Shown one piece after another: positions 43,708-52,241 of a stretch of 64,000 nucleotides of DNA. The notes under the pieces were generated by a model. The model did not search any database. It was not told where the DNA came from and saw only the letters and a program-made list of their open reading frames with translations. Location of the stretch: assembly GCF_002979655.1 (NCBI RefSeq), contig NZ_PCPG01000016.1:23428-87427 (forward strand). The letters run 5' to 3'. Position 1 is the first letter of the stretch, and each line of letters starts with the position of its first letter. A program made the translations under genes and the position numbers. This stretch comes from Microbacterium sp. MYb45. GTDB taxonomy: Bacteria; Actinomycetota; Actinomycetes; Actinomycetales; Microbacteriaceae.

Positions 43708-44159
43708 CGGACCGCGGCCACCGCGGGAGCGTTCGCGCCCGCGGTGATCGCGTCGAGGGCGCGGCGCAGCGATGAGCTCGACGTGTGCGCCGTGTACGGG
43801 AAGTACACGACCTCGACCCCGACCTCGGCGAACTCGCTCTCCAGGCGCAGCCCCTTGTCGGTGCCCCGCCAGTCGTCGCCCTTGAAGAAGTGCGTGAACT
43901 GCACGTCGCGCCACGAGTCCATCTTCGACGGCGTCGTCTCGACGTAGACGTCGTCGACGAACGAGATGTGCTTCACGATCTCCGCACGCTCCGCCGTCGG
44001 GATGACAGGCTCGATGCCCTTCACCTGACGCAGCATCTCGTCGCTGACGACGCCTGCGATCAGAATTTCGCAGTGCTGCTTGGCGTGACGAAGTAGATTC
44101 AGATGCCCGACGTGAAACAGGTCGAAAGCACCAACGGCATAGCCGATACGCGTCCCCAT
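43704..44159 (-). CDS. tagD: Glycerol-3-phosphate cytidylyltransferase-like nucleotidyltransferase
   Basis: A 151-residue nucleotidyltransferase with the signature AFDLFHVGHLNLL, the HxGH active site. The later KGDDW and SSSSLRR motifs stand where TagD-type enzymes carry RTEGISTT. TagD makes CDP-glycerol from CTP and glycerol-3-phosphate for teichoic acid or capsule synthesis. Other members use different phospho-sugars, so the symbol is a best guess. It starts the polysaccharide region, on the opposite strand to the first glycosyltransferase. Confidence 0.8.
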   Translation of the reverse strand: MGTRIGYAVGAFDLFHVGHLNLLRHAKQHCEILIAGVVSDEMLRQVKGIEPVIPTAERAEIVKHISFVDDVYVETTPSKMDSWRDVQFTHFFKGDDWRGTDKGLRLESEFAEVGVEVVYFPYTAHTSSSSLRRALDAITAGANAPAVAAVR

Positions 44160-44209
44160 GATCTCCCCAGATCAGTAATTCCCCAGTAAGCGGATCCCCA
44201 TCCGCTTCG

Positions 44210-44239
44210 CGACTCCCACAGCCGCGGTTCGACAGTCTA
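44210..44239 (-). promoter_or_regulatory. Promoter and leader motif of the nucleotidyltransferase gene
   Basis: On the minus strand TAGACT (44239-44234) is a probable -10 box. Eleven bases later GCTGTGGGAGTCG (44222-44210) lies within the predicted leader. The rmlA promoter at 48850-48878 shows the same order of TAGAGT, 10 bases, then ACTGTGGGGGTCG. Confidence 0.5.
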
Positions 44240-44321
44240 GCAGGTCTGGGTTTCGTTCCCCACAGCAACCCATGGAACGATGGAGGCCGCACGCGGTGCG
44301 TGCGCGGAACAGGGGGCTGAC

Positions 44322-45500
44322 GTGGGGACACCGGTCACGGTCATCGTGCCGACGTTCAACGAACGCGAGAACGTCGCTGAGCTGGTCGCCCGCACCGCCG
44401 CCGCGCTCGCCGGGTGGGACGCCGAGATCCTGTTCGTCGACGACAGCACCGACGACACCGCCGCCGAGATCGAACGGGTCGCGGTCGACGCATCGATCCC
44501 CGTGCGGGTCATCAATCGCACCGAGAACACGAACGGACTGGGCGGGGCTGTGGTGGTCGGACTCGAAGCCGCGGCATCCGATGTCTGCATCGTGATGGAC
44601 GGCGACCTGCAGCACCCACCGGAACTGCTCCCCGTGCTGCTGGAGCGTCACGCCGCAGGGGATGCCGACGTCGTCGCGGCGTCGCGCTACATCGGCGGAG
44701 GCGACACCAGCGGGCTCGGCACAGCGGTGCGCTTCGGCGTCTCACGCGCGGCGACCTGGCTGACGAGGGCGATGTTCCCGATCCGTCTCGCGCGCAGCAC
44801 CGACCCGATGACCGGCTTCTTCCTGGTCGACCGGCGTCAGCTCGACCTCACGGCGCTCCAGCCGCAGGGCTTCAAGATCCTTCTCGAGATCCTCGCGCGC
44901 AACGATCTGCGCATCGCCGAGGTGCCGATGGAGTTCGCGGAGCGCCGGCACGGCACCTCGAAGGCGAGCCTGCGTCAGGGGGCGACCTTCATCGCGCACC
45001 TCGCCCGCCTGCGCTTCGGGAAGATGTCGCTGTTCGCGCTCATCGGCGTCATCGGCGCGGCCGCGAACCTCGGGATCATGTGGGCACTCACCGCCGCCGG
45101 CGTGCCCTACGTCTGGGCGGCCATCATCGGCGCCGAGGTCACGATCATCGGCAACTTCCTGCTGCAGGAGCGGTTCGTGTTCGCCGACATGCGCACGGAT
45201 GCCCGGGCCCTGGGCATCCGCTTCGCCAGCTCCTTCGCGTTCAACAACGTCGAGGCCGCGCTGCGCATCCCGGTGATGGCGCTGATGGTCGAGACCTGGC
45301 ACATCTCGAGCGTGCTCGCGACGGCGCTCTCGTTGATCGTGGCGTTCTTCGCCCGGTTCCTGTTCCACTCGCTCGTCGTCTACGCTCCGCAGCGGCGGCG
45401 CAAGGGCGATGCCGCGGGGGCCGAGCCGCCGACGGACACCGCCGCCCTGCGGGTCATCCGCGCGATCGATGCCGAGGCGATGAAGCCGGGCGAGCTCTAG
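44322..45500 (+). CDS. Polyprenyl-phosphate glycosyltransferase (GT2) with GtrA domain
   Basis: A 392-residue fusion. Residues 1-230 form a GT2 catalytic domain of the dolichol-phosphate mannose synthase type: VIVPTFNERENV, LFVDDSTDDT and MDGDLQHPPE. Residues about 235-370 form a GtrA-like four-helix membrane domain (GKMSLFALIGVIGAAANLG). It should load a sugar onto undecaprenyl phosphate at the membrane for later transfer outside. GTG at 44322 is preferred because AGGGGG lies five bases upstream. Its TAG stop overlaps the TAG stop of rmlCD on the other strand within CTAG. Confidence 0.9.
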   Translation: MGTPVTVIVPTFNERENVAELVARTAAALAGWDAEILFVDDSTDDTAAEIERVAVDASIPVRVINRTENTNGLGGAVVVGLEAAASDVCIVMDGDLQHPPELLPVLLERHAAGDADVVAASRYIGGGDTSGLGTAVRFGVSRAATWLTRAMFPIRLARSTDPMTGFFLVDRRQLDLTALQPQGFKILLEILARNDLRIAEVPMEFAERRHGTSKASLRQGATFIAHLARLRFGKMSLFALIGVIGAAANLGIMWALTAAGVPYVWAAIIGAEVTIIGNFLLQERFVFADMRTDARALGIRFASSFAFNNVEAALRIPVMALMVETWHISSVLATALSLIVAFFARFLFHSLVVYAPQRRRKGDAAGAEPPTDTAALRVIRAIDAEAMKPGEL

Positions 45501-46912
45501 CTGCTCGCGCCGAGGTATGTCGCGAGGGCGGCATCCGCATCCCGCGGCGTCCATCCCGTCGCCTCGATGCGTCCGAGGTCCAACACGCTGTTGAGCGGAC
45601 GCGGGGCGATCGGGCCGGCCTGGTCGGCGAAGTACTCCGTGGTGGTCACGTCGGTCACGCCGGAGGGATCATGCCCGGTCAGGCGGTACACGGCGCGCGC
45701 GATGTCGGCCCACGAGCGCGGCTCTCCCGCGCCGGTCACGTTGTAGACGCCGCAAGGAGCGGCGGTCGACAGCAGGTGCAGGATCGCCGAGGCCAGATCT
45801 TCGGTGAAGGTCAGGCGCCCGATCTGGTCGCCGACGACCCGCGGTGCGATACCCCGCTCGGCGAGCGAGGCCATCGTGCGCACGAAGTTGCGCCCCTCGC
45901 CGATGACCCACGACGTGCGGACGATGTAGTGCCGCGGCACCGTCGCGACGACGGCGTCGCCCGCGGCCTTCGTCTGGCCGTAGACGCCGAGCGGGCGCAC
46001 CGGGTCGGACTCCGTGTACGGGCCCGCCTTCCTGCCGTCGAACACGTAGTCGCTGGAGACGTGCACGAGCGTGATGCCGTTCTCGGCGGCGATGCGTGCC
46101 AATGCGGTCACGCCGGTGACGTTCGACGACCAGGCGTCTCCGCGGCCGTCGTCGGTCTCGGCGAGATCGACCGCCGTGTAGGCGGCGGCGTTGATGATCG
46201 CGCGATAGTCGCGCCATCGCCGCGCCGTGGCGAGGTCGTCGGCCCGCAGGTCGAGGGTCTCCCGCGTCGTGTACTCCACGTGCTCGGCGTCGCCGAGCGC
46301 GGCGCGCAGGGCGAGTCCGAGCTGGCCCGCGCCGCCGAGGACGAGGATCTTCTTCGGCCCGATCGGCGTCACATCGGCGAGGCGCGGGTGCGCGAGGTCC
46401 TTGGCCGACACCTCGACGTCGGCGAGCGGGATCGGCCACGCGATGGCCGCGGTCTCATCGGCGAGGTTGAGGAACGAGTACTCGGCGTCGGGCGACCAGT
46501 GATCGTTGACGAGATAGGTGTACGCCGTGTCCGCCTCGAGCGTCTGGTACGAGTTGCCGACGCCGCGGGGTACCAGGATCGCGCGCGACGGATCGATCTC
46601 CGTCGTGAAGACCGTGCCGAACGTGTCGCCCGCGCGAAGGTCGACCCACGCCCCGAAGATCTTCCCGGTGGCGACCGAGACCCATTTGTCCCAGGGCTCC
46701 GCATGGATGCCGCGCGTCGTGCCGACCGCATCGTTGAAGGAGACGTTGTTCTGCACCGGTCCGAAGTCAGGGAGGCCGGCGGCGACCATCTTCTCGCGCT
46801 GCCAGTTCTCCTTGAACCAGCCGCGCGAATCCCCGTGCACCGGCAGGTCGACGACGAGCAGGCCGGGGATCGGCGTCTCGGTGACCGTGAGCGCCTTGCC
46901 GAACTCCGTCAT
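45497..46912 (-). CDS. rmlCD: Bifunctional dTDP-4-dehydrorhamnose 3,5-epimerase / reductase (RmlC-RmlD fusion)
   Basis: A 471-residue protein that carries out the last two steps of dTDP-L-rhamnose synthesis. Residues 1-185 are RmlC (RGIHAEPWDKW with the catalytic histidine, and AWVDLRAGDTFG). Residues about 195-471 are RmlD, an NADPH-dependent short-chain reductase (VLGGAGQLGLAL, SSDYVFDG, YGQTKAAGD). Fused RmlC-RmlD proteins occur in Microbacteriaceae and relatives. ATG at 46912 starts MTEFGKAL and overlaps the rmlB stop in TGATG. Confidence 0.93.
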   Translation of the reverse strand: MTEFGKALTVTETPIPGLLVVDLPVHGDSRGWFKENWQREKMVAAGLPDFGPVQNNVSFNDAVGTTRGIHAEPWDKWVSVATGKIFGAWVDLRAGDTFGTVFTTEIDPSRAILVPRGVGNSYQTLEADTAYTYLVNDHWSPDAEYSFLNLADETAAIAWPIPLADVEVSAKDLAHPRLADVTPIGPKKILVLGGAGQLGLALRAALGDAEHVEYTTRETLDLRADDLATARRWRDYRAIINAAAYTAVDLAETDDGRGDAWSSNVTGVTALARIAAENGITLVHVSSDYVFDGRKAGPYTESDPVRPLGVYGQTKAAGDAVVATVPRHYIVRTSWVIGEGRNFVRTMASLAERGIAPRVVGDQIGRLTFTEDLASAILHLLSTAAPCGVYNVTGAGEPRSWADIARAVYRLTGHDPSGVTDVTTTEYFADQAGPIAPRPLNSVLDLGRIEATGWTPRDADAALATYLGASS

Positions 46913-47910
46913 CACTGGCCCTTCGCCGCGTAGAACGACTCGGTCGCATCCTTCGCCGGCGCCCACCAGTCCTCGTTCTCCCGGTACCAGTCGATGGTCG
47001 AGGCGAGCCCCGACTCGAAGTCGGAGAACTGCGGCGCCCAGCCCAGCTCGGTGCGGAGTTTCGTGGAGTCGATCGCGTAGCGCAGATCGTGGCCCGCGCG
47101 ATCGGTCACGTGGTCGTAGGCGTCCGCGGGCTGTCCCATCTGCGTGAGGATGAGCTCGACCACCGACTTGTTGTCCTTCTCGCCGTCGGCGCCGATCAGG
47201 TACGTCTCACCGATCTCGCCCTTGTCGAGGATCGTCAGGACGGCCGACGAATGATCGTCGGCGTGGATCCAGTCGCGCACGTTCTGGCCGGCGCCATACA
47301 GCTTCGGACGGATGCCGCGCAGCACGTTTGTGATCTGACGCGGGATGAACTTCTCGACGTGCTGGTACGGCCCGTAGTTGTTCGAGCAGTTCGAGATCGT
47401 CGCCTGCACTCCGAACGACCGCACCCACGCGCGCACCAGCAGATCGCTGCCCGCCTTCGTCGACGAGTACGGCGACGAGGGGTTGTACGGCGTGTTCTCG
47501 GTGAACCGCTGCGGGTCGTCGAGTTCGAGGTCGCCGTACACCTCGTCGGTCGAGATGTGGTGGAAGCGCCGCTCGTGCCGACGTGCGGCCTCGAGCAGCG
47601 TGTAGGTGCCGATGATGTTCGTGTCGAGGAACGGCCGCGGGTCGTGCAGCGAGTTGTCGTTGTGCGACTCCGCCGCATAGTGCACGACCGCGTCGGCTTT
47701 CGCGAACAGCCCGTCGACGAGCTCGGCGTCGGCGATGTCCCCCTCGACGAGCTCCACGCGGTCGGCGGGGAGGCCCGCGAGCGATGCCCGGTTTCCGGCA
47801 TAGGTCAGCTTGTCGAGCACGGTCACGTGCGCGTCGGTGTGCGCCACGACATGGTGCACGAAGTTCGATCCGATGAAACCGGCGCCGCCGGTCACGAGCA
47901 GCCGGGTCAT
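46912..47910 (-). CDS. rmlB: dTDP-glucose 4,6-dehydratase
   Basis: A 332-residue NAD-dependent extended short-chain dehydratase, second step of dTDP-rhamnose synthesis. The Rossmann motif is TGGAGFIGSNFVHH, the catalytic acid pair lies in STDEVYGDL, and the active-site Tyr-x-x-x-Lys is YSSTK. Length is normal. It overlaps rmlA upstream in ATGA and rmlCD downstream, so all three are one operon. Confidence 0.95.
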   Translation of the reverse strand: MTRLLVTGGAGFIGSNFVHHVVAHTDAHVTVLDKLTYAGNRASLAGLPADRVELVEGDIADAELVDGLFAKADAVVHYAAESHNDNSLHDPRPFLDTNIIGTYTLLEAARRHERRFHHISTDEVYGDLELDDPQRFTENTPYNPSSPYSSTKAGSDLLVRAWVRSFGVQATISNCSNNYGPYQHVEKFIPRQITNVLRGIRPKLYGAGQNVRDWIHADDHSSAVLTILDKGEIGETYLIGADGEKDNKSVVELILTQMGQPADAYDHVTDRAGHDLRYAIDSTKLRTELGWAPQFSDFESGLASTIDWYRENEDWWAPAKDATESFYAAKGQ

Positions 47911-48779
47911 CGCTTGCCTCGTTCCAGGAGCTCGAGCAGGTAGGAACCGTACCCGGATTTCACGAGGGCTTCGGCGCGCACGCGCAGTTCGTCGTCGTCG
48001 AGGAAGCCCTGGCGCCAGGCCACTTCTTCGGGCACGCCGATCTTCATGCCGGTGCGGCGCTCCATCGTTCGCACGTAGTCGGCGGCATCCGTCATCTGGT
48101 CGAACGTCCCGGTGTCGAGCCAGGCGGTGCCGCGGGGCAGCACCTCGACCTGGAGCTTGCCGCGTTCGAGGTACTCGCGGTTGACGTCGGTGATCTCGTA
48201 CTCGCCGCGAGCGCTGGGAGCCAGGTTGCGGGCGATCTCGATCACATCGTTGTCGTAGAAGTACAGGCCGGGCACGGCGTAGTTGCTCTGCGGATTCTTC
48301 GGCTTCTCCTCGAGCGAGATCGCCTGGCCGGCGTCGTCGAACGCGACGACGCCGTACGCCTCGGGCTCGGCGACCCAGTAGGCGAAGACCGCGCCGCCGT
48401 CGATGTCGGCGAAGCGCTTGAGCTGGGTGCCGAGGCCGGGGCCGTAGAGCAGGTTGTCGCCGAGGACGAGGGCGACGCTGTCGTCGCCGATGAAGTCCGC
48501 ACCGATCGTGAACGCCTGCGCGAGCCCGTCCGGCGACTCCTGCTGGGCGAACGTCAGCGAGATGCCGAACTGCGAGCCGTCTCCGAGGAGTCGTTCGAAG
48601 TGGGCGGCGTCGTGGGGCGTGGTGATGACGAGGATGTCCCGGATCCCGGCGAGCATCAGCGTCGACAGCGGGTAGTAGACCATCGGCTTGTCGTAGACCG
48701 GGATGAGCTGCTTCGAGACTCCCAGTGTGATCGGATGCAGTCGCGTACCCGAACCGCCCGCCAGAATGATGCCCTTCAT
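47907..48779 (-). CDS. rmlA: Glucose-1-phosphate thymidylyltransferase
   Basis: A 290-residue nucleotidyltransferase that makes dTDP-glucose, the first step of the rhamnose pathway. It starts MKGIILAGGSGTRLHP and continues SKQLIPVYDKPM, the nucleotide-binding signatures of RmlA. I chose ATG at 48779 over an upstream in-frame ATG because it gives the family N-terminus directly, with a ribosome site (GAGGGGGATC). It heads the rmlA-rmlB-rmlCD operon. Confidence 0.95.
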   Translation of the reverse strand: MKGIILAGGSGTRLHPITLGVSKQLIPVYDKPMVYYPLSTLMLAGIRDILVITTPHDAAHFERLLGDGSQFGISLTFAQQESPDGLAQAFTIGADFIGDDSVALVLGDNLLYGPGLGTQLKRFADIDGGAVFAYWVAEPEAYGVVAFDDAGQAISLEEKPKNPQSNYAVPGLYFYDNDVIEIARNLAPSARGEYEITDVNREYLERGKLQVEVLPRGTAWLDTGTFDQMTDAADYVRTMERRTGMKIGVPEEVAWRQGFLDDDELRVRAEALVKSGYGSYLLELLERGKR

Positions 48780-48849
48780 GATCCCCCTCGTGAAAACGTC
48801 GATGTCCATGGTGGCGTCACAGAAGGGACGGCCATCCCCTGCCGTCCGA

Positions 48850-48878
48850 CGACCCCCACAGTCGTACGTCCGACTCTA
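48850..48878 (-). promoter_or_regulatory. rmlA promoter with shared leader motif
   Basis: On the minus strand TAGAGT (48878-48873) is a likely -10 box. ACTGTGGGGGTCG (48862-48850) follows after ten bases and would lie in the 5' leader of about 90 bases. The same arrangement is seen before the tagD-like gene at 44210-44239. Confidence 0.5.
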
Positions 48879-48970
48879 GCGGGTCACCTCACCGGCGGGT
48901 GAGTGGATGCTGTGACGTCCGGTGCGGGATCTCCGTGTCCGTCCCGGAATCGGCTCTTGTCAGGGTGCCT

Positions 48971-50014
48971 GTGGAGGTCCATAGTTGGCTCGTGGAATCC
49001 GAGGGTGGTGCCTCGCTGTCTCTCACTTGGGCTCATCGTGCCGAACAGTCGGTGCCGGCCTGGGAGCGGAGCCATGCCAGGGGAGAGGTCCCGAGCGTCT
49101 GGCCCTACGGACTGGATGCGCTGCGTGATCATGCGGCCGTGGCGGTGGTCGATCTCCCGCCGCCCGGTCGGGTCGCTCGTGTGCGAGCGCGGCTGGGCAT
49201 CGAACCTCGCCCCGTCGAGGGCCTGGCCGTGACGTGGGACGAGAACACCGCGTATCGCCTGCAGATCCTGCATCCCCGCGTCCGCTACGCCACCGGGGTG
49301 ATCTGGCTCACCGACATGGCGCAGGCAGGTCCCGCTCCGGCCCGCCTGCTCTCGATGCTGGGCGGGGCCGAATCCGCGTGGGTGCTCAGCGAAGGGCAGA
49401 TCGACCCGCTCCGGCGCCTGCTGGGGAGCCGGGGTCCGCGGGTCTTCCCGATCCCGTTCGGCATCGACAGCGACTTCTTCGGCGCGCAGCCCTCTCCGAC
49501 GCAGCCGCGGATCGTCAGTGTCGGCAACGACCGTGACCGCGATCCGGCGACGCTCTACGCGGCTCTCGCGCGCGTGCTCGCCGCGCGGCCGGACACGGAG
49601 GTCGTGGTGCAGACGGGTTCCGATCTCGTGCCGCCCGAGGGGGTGCGGGTGGTCCGGCACATGCCGCACGCGGAGCTTCGGGATCTCTATGCGACCGCCA
49701 GCGTCATCGTCGTCCCGACCAGGCCGAACCTGCACGGCTCGGGGATGACGGTGGCTCTGGAAGCGCTGGCGACCGCCCGCCCGGTCGTCGTCTCGGATAC
49801 GCCCGGCATGAGTCAGTACGTGAGCGAGGGGCGGACCGGCCACCTCGTGCCGCCGGGGGACGCGGAGCAACTCGGGAGGGCGGTGCTGGGCCTGCTCGAT
49901 GATCCGCAGCGCGCGGCCGAACTCGGGCGCAACGGCCGGATCGAGGTGGAGCGCAGCTTCACGACGCAGATCATGGTCGCGGCCCTCGTGCAGGGGCTGC
50001 TGCAGCGGGTGTGA
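48971..50014 (+). CDS. Glycosyltransferase family 4/1
   Basis: A protein of about 347 residues. The C-terminal Rossmann domain of GT-B enzymes is clear: FPIPFGIDSDFF, PRIVSVGNDRDRDPATLY, and the donor-site region VPTRPNLHGSGMTVALEALA, where the conserved E-x7-E-type glutamate lies. The N-terminal acceptor domain is short. Substrates are unknown; transfer to a polysaccharide repeat unit is likely from context. The start codon is uncertain: GTG at 48971 is used, but earlier in-frame starts to 48899 are possible. It is divergent from rmlA. Confidence 0.83.
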   Translation: MEVHSWLVESEGGASLSLTWAHRAEQSVPAWERSHARGEVPSVWPYGLDALRDHAAVAVVDLPPPGRVARVRARLGIEPRPVEGLAVTWDENTAYRLQILHPRVRYATGVIWLTDMAQAGPAPARLLSMLGGAESAWVLSEGQIDPLRRLLGSRGPRVFPIPFGIDSDFFGAQPSPTQPRIVSVGNDRDRDPATLYAALARVLAARPDTEVVVQTGSDLVPPEGVRVVRHMPHAELRDLYATASVIVVPTRPNLHGSGMTVALEALATARPVVVSDTPGMSQYVSEGRTGHLVPPGDAEQLGRAVLGLLDDPQRAAELGRNGRIEVERSFTTQIMVAALVQGLLQRV

Positions 50015-50053
50015 TCGTGGCGGTCGCGCCCCGACCCCGCGGCGCGATGCCGC

Positions 50054-52018
50054 TCAGCCGCGTCGACGCTTGAGCGCGACGCCTTCGCGGAACGCATCCC
50101 GGTGCGCCGGGCCGGCATCCACCCACTCGCGTCGGGACAGGTCGGGTGACCCGGTCAGCGTCGATGCCGCGCGCCACGCGTCGACCACCGTGGGCGCATC
50201 GAGATCTCCGTCGTACATGAGCACCCATTCGGCACCCACTTCGCGCGCCAGCGCCTCGTTCGCTTCGTTCCGCGGCACCAGCACCGGACGCGCCATCGAC
50301 AGAGCGGCGAGCACGCTGCCCGAGTTGTGCATGAACCGGTACGCCAGCACGATGAGCTCGGACGAGGTCGCGAGCTGGACGAGTTCGGCATCGCTCAGGA
50401 AATCGAGGTGCATCTCGACGCCGGGAAGTCCCGCGGTCCGCGCCCGGAGGTCGTCGCCGAGCTCGGGGGTGGATGGGCGCCCGCCGATCTTCAGGCTCAG
50501 CGTCGGCTCGGTCGTGACGGCTTCCGCGTAGGCATCGATGAATCCTTCGAGGCCCTTGTAGCGGCGGACTCCGCCGAACGATCCGAGTCGACCGGGCACG
50601 CGCTCGGCGGACGGGAACTTCGCGTACCAGTCGCGGTAGTGCCCGTGCAGGATCAGGCTGTGCGGCGTTCCCGGCGGGAGCGGCGTCGTCTCGTTGATGA
50701 CGATCCGGTAGTCGGTGTGGCGGTCGATGAAGCGCAGCAGCCACAGCCGCGGCGCGTTGTCGTCGGGGAGCTCGATGTTGTGGACGGTCCGCACCACCGC
50801 GATGCGCCGGGAGAAGCGGTGCCGGAAGACGAGAGCGGTGGTGAGGAGGAACTTCCCGGTGGACTTCCACCAGGAGGAGCCGTGCAGCTTGGCCTCGGGC
50901 CAGTGCCAGTGGAAGGCGTCGTAGCGCCCGAAGAGTGCTGTGCCCCACGAGAAGCGCAGCCGTTCGAGGCCCTCGGTGGACCCGAGCGCTTCGTCGAGCA
51001 TCTTGTTGTACGGGTTCGTCGTCGGGCGCGGTGCGCCGAGCGACTGCATCACGCGGATGGTCGAAGGGGAGTCGGTCATGGTGGTGTCATCCTCCGATGG
51101 GCGACGGTACTCGTCGTAGCGGCGGCCGAGCGCGGCCGCGATCGTGCCGCGACCGCGATGTACGAGGCGCGTGCCCCTGGCGTGGTGCGTGATGTTCCGG
51201 GTCAGCGCGCCGAAGGCTCGGCGCAGACCGCCGACGATGATCCTGGCGACACCGCCGACCAGGGCGCGAACGCGCAGGATCCCTCGTCGCGCCCGCCCCT
51301 CGGTGAGCTGCAGCTGGATCCGCGTGCCGGCGTTCGCCGAGCTGAAGGCACGCTGCGCCGCCCACGCCCGGCTGAGTCGCGCGGCGACGACGAGGTCTTC
51401 GGTCTCGGACTCGTTGCACCACACGATGAGGCCGCCGCGCTGAGCCAGCTGCCGGGAGAACAGGGTGTCCTCGCCGCCGCCGAGCCCCAGCGACGGATCG
51501 AAGCGCAGGCCGAGCCGGCGGATGGAGCGGAGGTCGAGCAGGAGGTTCCCCGCTGCCGCGACCTGCAGGACCGTACCCGTCTTCCTCGGCGGTCGCCGGA
51601 ATGTGCCCGAGGCGAGCAGCCAGGGATCGACGTCCTCGTCGAAGACGGAGATGACGCGTCCCATCACCGCGTCGGCTCCGTGCTCGCGCCAGACCGTGAG
51701 GAGAGAGGAGAGCCAGGCCTCCCGCGGGATCTCGTCGTCGTCGATGAAGGCGAGGAGGTCGCGGTCGCCGCATTCGTCGAGGATCCGGTTGCGAGCGGCG
51801 ACGATCCCCGCCGTCGGCTCGACCACGTACCGGACAGGGAGTCCTGTGCCGGTGGCCACCTCGCGTGCCGACCCCTCCGGGTCGTTGTCGACGACCAGCA
51901 CGTCGATGTCGAGACCGAGGTCGGCACATTCAGCGATGCGCGACGGCAGGGTTCGCAGCAGTGCCTCCAGGAGGTCCGGCCTCCGGTAGGTGGGTATGCC
52001 GATCGTCACTGCGATCAT
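50054..52018 (-). CDS. Two-domain glycosyltransferase: GT2 fused to GT-B
   Basis: A single 654-residue frame encodes two enzymes. Residues 1-300 are a GT2 domain (IGIPTYRRPDLLEALL, LVVDNDPEG, FIDDDEIPREAWL, GLGGGEDTLF). Residues about 320-645 are a GumK/GT4-like GT-B enzyme (VMQSLGAPRPTTNPY, HWHWPEAKLHGSS, GSFGGVRRYKGLEGFI, HNSGSVLAALSMARPVL). An in-frame ATG lies at 51079 (residue 314) with GGAGG about ten bases upstream, so the second half may also be made alone. ATG at 52018 is chosen as start. Both acceptor sugars are unknown, and rhamnose from the neighbouring rml genes is a candidate donor. Confidence 0.85.
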   Translation of the reverse strand: MIAVTIGIPTYRRPDLLEALLRTLPSRIAECADLGLDIDVLVVDNDPEGSAREVATGTGLPVRYVVEPTAGIVAARNRILDECGDRDLLAFIDDDEIPREAWLSSLLTVWREHGADAVMGRVISVFDEDVDPWLLASGTFRRPPRKTGTVLQVAAAGNLLLDLRSIRRLGLRFDPSLGLGGGEDTLFSRQLAQRGGLIVWCNESETEDLVVAARLSRAWAAQRAFSSANAGTRIQLQLTEGRARRGILRVRALVGGVARIIVGGLRRAFGALTRNITHHARGTRLVHRGRGTIAAALGRRYDEYRRPSEDDTTMTDSPSTIRVMQSLGAPRPTTNPYNKMLDEALGSTEGLERLRFSWGTALFGRYDAFHWHWPEAKLHGSSWWKSTGKFLLTTALVFRHRFSRRIAVVRTVHNIELPDDNAPRLWLLRFIDRHTDYRIVINETTPLPPGTPHSLILHGHYRDWYAKFPSAERVPGRLGSFGGVRRYKGLEGFIDAYAEAVTTEPTLSLKIGGRPSTPELGDDLRARTAGLPGVEMHLDFLSDAELVQLATSSELIVLAYRFMHNSGSVLAALSMARPVLVPRNEANEALAREVGAEWVLMYDGDLDAPTVVDAWRAASTLTGSPDLSRREWVDAGPAHRDAFREGVALKRRRG

Positions 52019-52141
52019 GTCGCTCGATTCCGGTCCCCTGGTCATCCGCACCATCCCCATGGCAGTCTCGCGCCTTCACTCCGGCGCGGCCTCATCGTAC
52101 CGTGATCCCCCTGAAGCCCCTGCCCGGAGGCGTCTCTCGCG

Positions 52142-52241
52142 TATAGTCGTTCTCCTGGGAGTCGACGTCGGTCGCGACTCTGGGGAATTCGGCCGGCGAC
52201 CCGAGGTGATCCGTGACGCGGATCCGGGGGGAGAGAATCGC
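52142..52241 (+). promoter_or_regulatory. Promoter and leader upstream of the rhamnosyltransferase-like gene
   Basis: TATAGT at 52142-52147 is a good -10 hexamer. CCTGGGAGTCG follows in the predicted leader, and CTGGGGAATT lies further downstream; similar strings occur in the tagD-like leader. A G-rich ribosome site (52226-52236) precedes the GTG start at 52242. Confidence 0.5.
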
